Shown here: piece after piece, positions 58,073 to 59,045 of the stretch
Numbering within the stretch: position 1 is the first letter of the stretch
How the letters are laid out: every line of letters begins with the position of its first letter
Assembly (NCBI GenBank): GCA_902826575.1
Contig: CADEFJ010000006.1
Coordinates: 2,413 to 61,457 of the forward strand
DNA from: an uncultured Pseudomonadota bacterium
Lineage (GTDB): Bacteria > Pseudomonadota > Gammaproteobacteria > Steroidobacterales > Steroidobacteraceae
DNA: 59,045 bases
Direction of reading: 5' to 3'
The notes under the pieces: model-generated
The model's database searches: none
What the model saw: the letters and a program-made list of their open reading frames with translations, nothing else
Told to the model about the DNA's origin: nothing
Position numbers and translations under genes: made by a program

Positions 58073-59045
58073 CCCCGGGGCGCGGCATCGACCGCGCGCA
58101 CCGCCGTGTGATCTTCGCCTCGTCGCTCGGAACCGTCTTCGAGTGGTACGACTTCTACCTGTACGGTTCGCTGTCCGTGATCATCTCGCGGCAGTTCTTC
58201 TCCGGCGTCAATGAGACGACCGGATTCATCTTCGCGCTGCTTGCCTTCGCCGCGGGCTTCTTCGTGCGCCCGTTCGGGGCGCTCGTCTTCGGGCGGCTCG
58301 GCGACCTGGTCGGGCGCAAGTACACTTTCCTGATCACGATAGTGATCATGGGCGCCTCGACGGCGCTCGTCGGCATGCTGCCGTCCTATGCATCGATCGG
58401 CGTGGCGGCGCCGGTGCTGTTGGTGGCGCTGCGCCTGCTGCAGGGCCTCGCGCTCGGTGGCGAGTACGGTGGGGCCGCGGTGTATGTCGCCGAGCACGCG
58501 CCGCAGGGGCGCCGAGGCTATTACACGAGCTGGATCCAGACCACCGCCACACTGGGCCTGTTCCTGTCGCTGCTGGTGATCCTTGCGTGCCGGCTGCTGC
58601 TCGGCGAGCAGTTCGAGACCTGGGGCTGGCGCATTCCGTTCCTGCTCTCGATCGTGCTGCTCGGCATCTCGGTGTACATCCGCTTGCAGCTCGAGGAGTC
58701 CCCGGTGTTCATCGCGATGCGCAGCGAGGGCGCGCTGTCGAAGGCGCCGCTGGCCGAGTCCTTCGGGCGCTGGAGCAACCTGCGCCTCGTGTTGCTCGCG
58801 CTGCTCGGCGCCACGGCCGGCCAGGCGGTGGTCTGGTACGGCGGGCAGTTCTATGCCCTGTTCTTCCTCGAGAAGGTGCTGCAGGTCGATGCACAGGCCG
58901 TGACGATCATCATGATCGTCTCGCTGCTGCTCGCGACGCCGTTTTTCGTCGTGTTCGGTTCGCTGTCGGATCGCATCGGGCGCAAGCGCGTGGTGCTGGC
59001 CGGCTGCGCGCTTGCGGCACTGACCTACTTCCCGACGTTTCGCGC
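58069..59045 (+). CDS. MHS-family MFS transporter (partial, cut by window end)
   Basis: The first 325 codons of a major-facilitator protein of the metabolite:H+ symporter group (ProP, KgtP, ShiA relatives). The N-terminal motif FASSLGTVFEWYDFYLYGSL, the loop 2-3 signature GRLGDLVGRKYTF, the central LRLLQGLALGGEYGGAAVYVAEHAP and the second-half SLSDRIGRKRVVLAG are all canonical. Substrates of the group include dicarboxylates, citrate, proline or betaine. The TTG start at 58069 overlaps the EF-hand stop; GTG 58105-ish, just before the first helix, is a later alternative. The 3' end lies beyond the window. Confidence 0.9.
   Translation, partial: MTPGRGIDRAHRRVIFASSLGTVFEWYDFYLYGSLSVIISRQFFSGVNETTGFIFALLAFAAGFFVRPFGALVFGRLGDLVGRKYTFLITIVIMGASTALVGMLPSYASIGVAAPVLLVALRLLQGLALGGEYGGAAVYVAEHAPQGRRGYYTSWIQTTATLGLFLSLLVILACRLLLGEQFETWGWRIPFLLSIVLLGISVYIRLQLEESPVFIAMRSEGALSKAPLAESFGRWSNLRLVLLALLGATAGQAVVWYGGQFYALFFLEKVLQVDAQAVTIIMIVSLLLATPFFVVFGSLSDRIGRKRVVLAGCALAALTYFPTFR

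Overview
The window is GC-rich chromosomal DNA, almost fully coding, and looks like a free-living gammaproteobacterium near the Xanthomonadales/Nevskiales (Steroidobacter-like) lineages. This is inferred from the asmA-mutY-yggX order, a YciH-type SUI1 protein, DUF502, DUF1294 and DUF3014 proteins, an OprM-type efflux lipoprotein and GCGAATA-type intergenic repeats. I see no rRNA, CRISPR array, transposase, prophage or plasmid-replication gene. No stretch over 300 bases lacks a gene; the longest gap is about 200 bases (27979-28177).

Layout. 1-2151: end of an RND pump, its outer-membrane lipoprotein and a convergent exported protein. 2212-4509: tRNA-Gly(CCC) directly abutting a cold-shock/DUF1294 gene, then DUF1428, an SDR and a YciI-like protein. 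4529-10818: exported M20 peptidase, PQQ sugar dehydrogenase lipoprotein, LysR regulator divergent from a beta-class GST and a DODA-type dioxygenase, DUF502 and glycine-zipper proteins. 10860-14875: GMC dehydrogenase with its Tat-exported small subunit, an HDOD protein and a membrane protein. 14876-21134: a seven-PAS sensor kinase that lacks the phospho-acceptor histidine, its NarL-type response regulator, then an ECF sigma / membrane anti-sigma-like / DUF4097 operon. 21168-25090: shortened AsmA, MutY, YggX, a GST, a long inverted repeat and an HdeD-like protein.

25247-27978: tRNA-Phe, then an arsenic operon arsR-arsI-arsC-acr3 behind a perfect 24-bp palindrome. ArsI should break C-As bonds of trivalent organoarsenicals, ArsC reduces arsenate, Acr3 exports arsenite and ArsR senses it. 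27979-32164: what looks like the last codons of a lost TonB-dependent receptor, a DUF1838 protein, a methyltransferase, a CMD-family protein, a YcaQ-like protein and an unknown. 32271-36886, minus strand: TolB-like propeller, a small exported His/Cys peptide, a porin, and ZnuA- and ZnuB-like proteins without a ZnuC ATPase.

37076-42822: a seven-gene cassette of PadR regulator, HAAS-type membrane protein, small exported protein, HlyD/MacA adaptor, MacB-type ATPase and two FtsX/MacB permeases, with a dyad at the padR start. 42850-48175: PAP2 phosphatase, DctA-like carrier, AlkB, and divergent M19 dipeptidase and M20 amidohydrolase. 48163-51997: AEC carrier and a second adaptor/permease/ATPase exporter. 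52052-59045: ParB-domain protein, DOMON-like protein, NamZ-like DUF1343, DUF3014, DUF885 peptidase, SUI1/YciH, a tiny EF-hand protein and a metabolite:H+ symporter cut by the window end.

Starts were chosen by Shine-Dalgarno spacing, signal peptides and family length. All functions are inferred from sequence alone.
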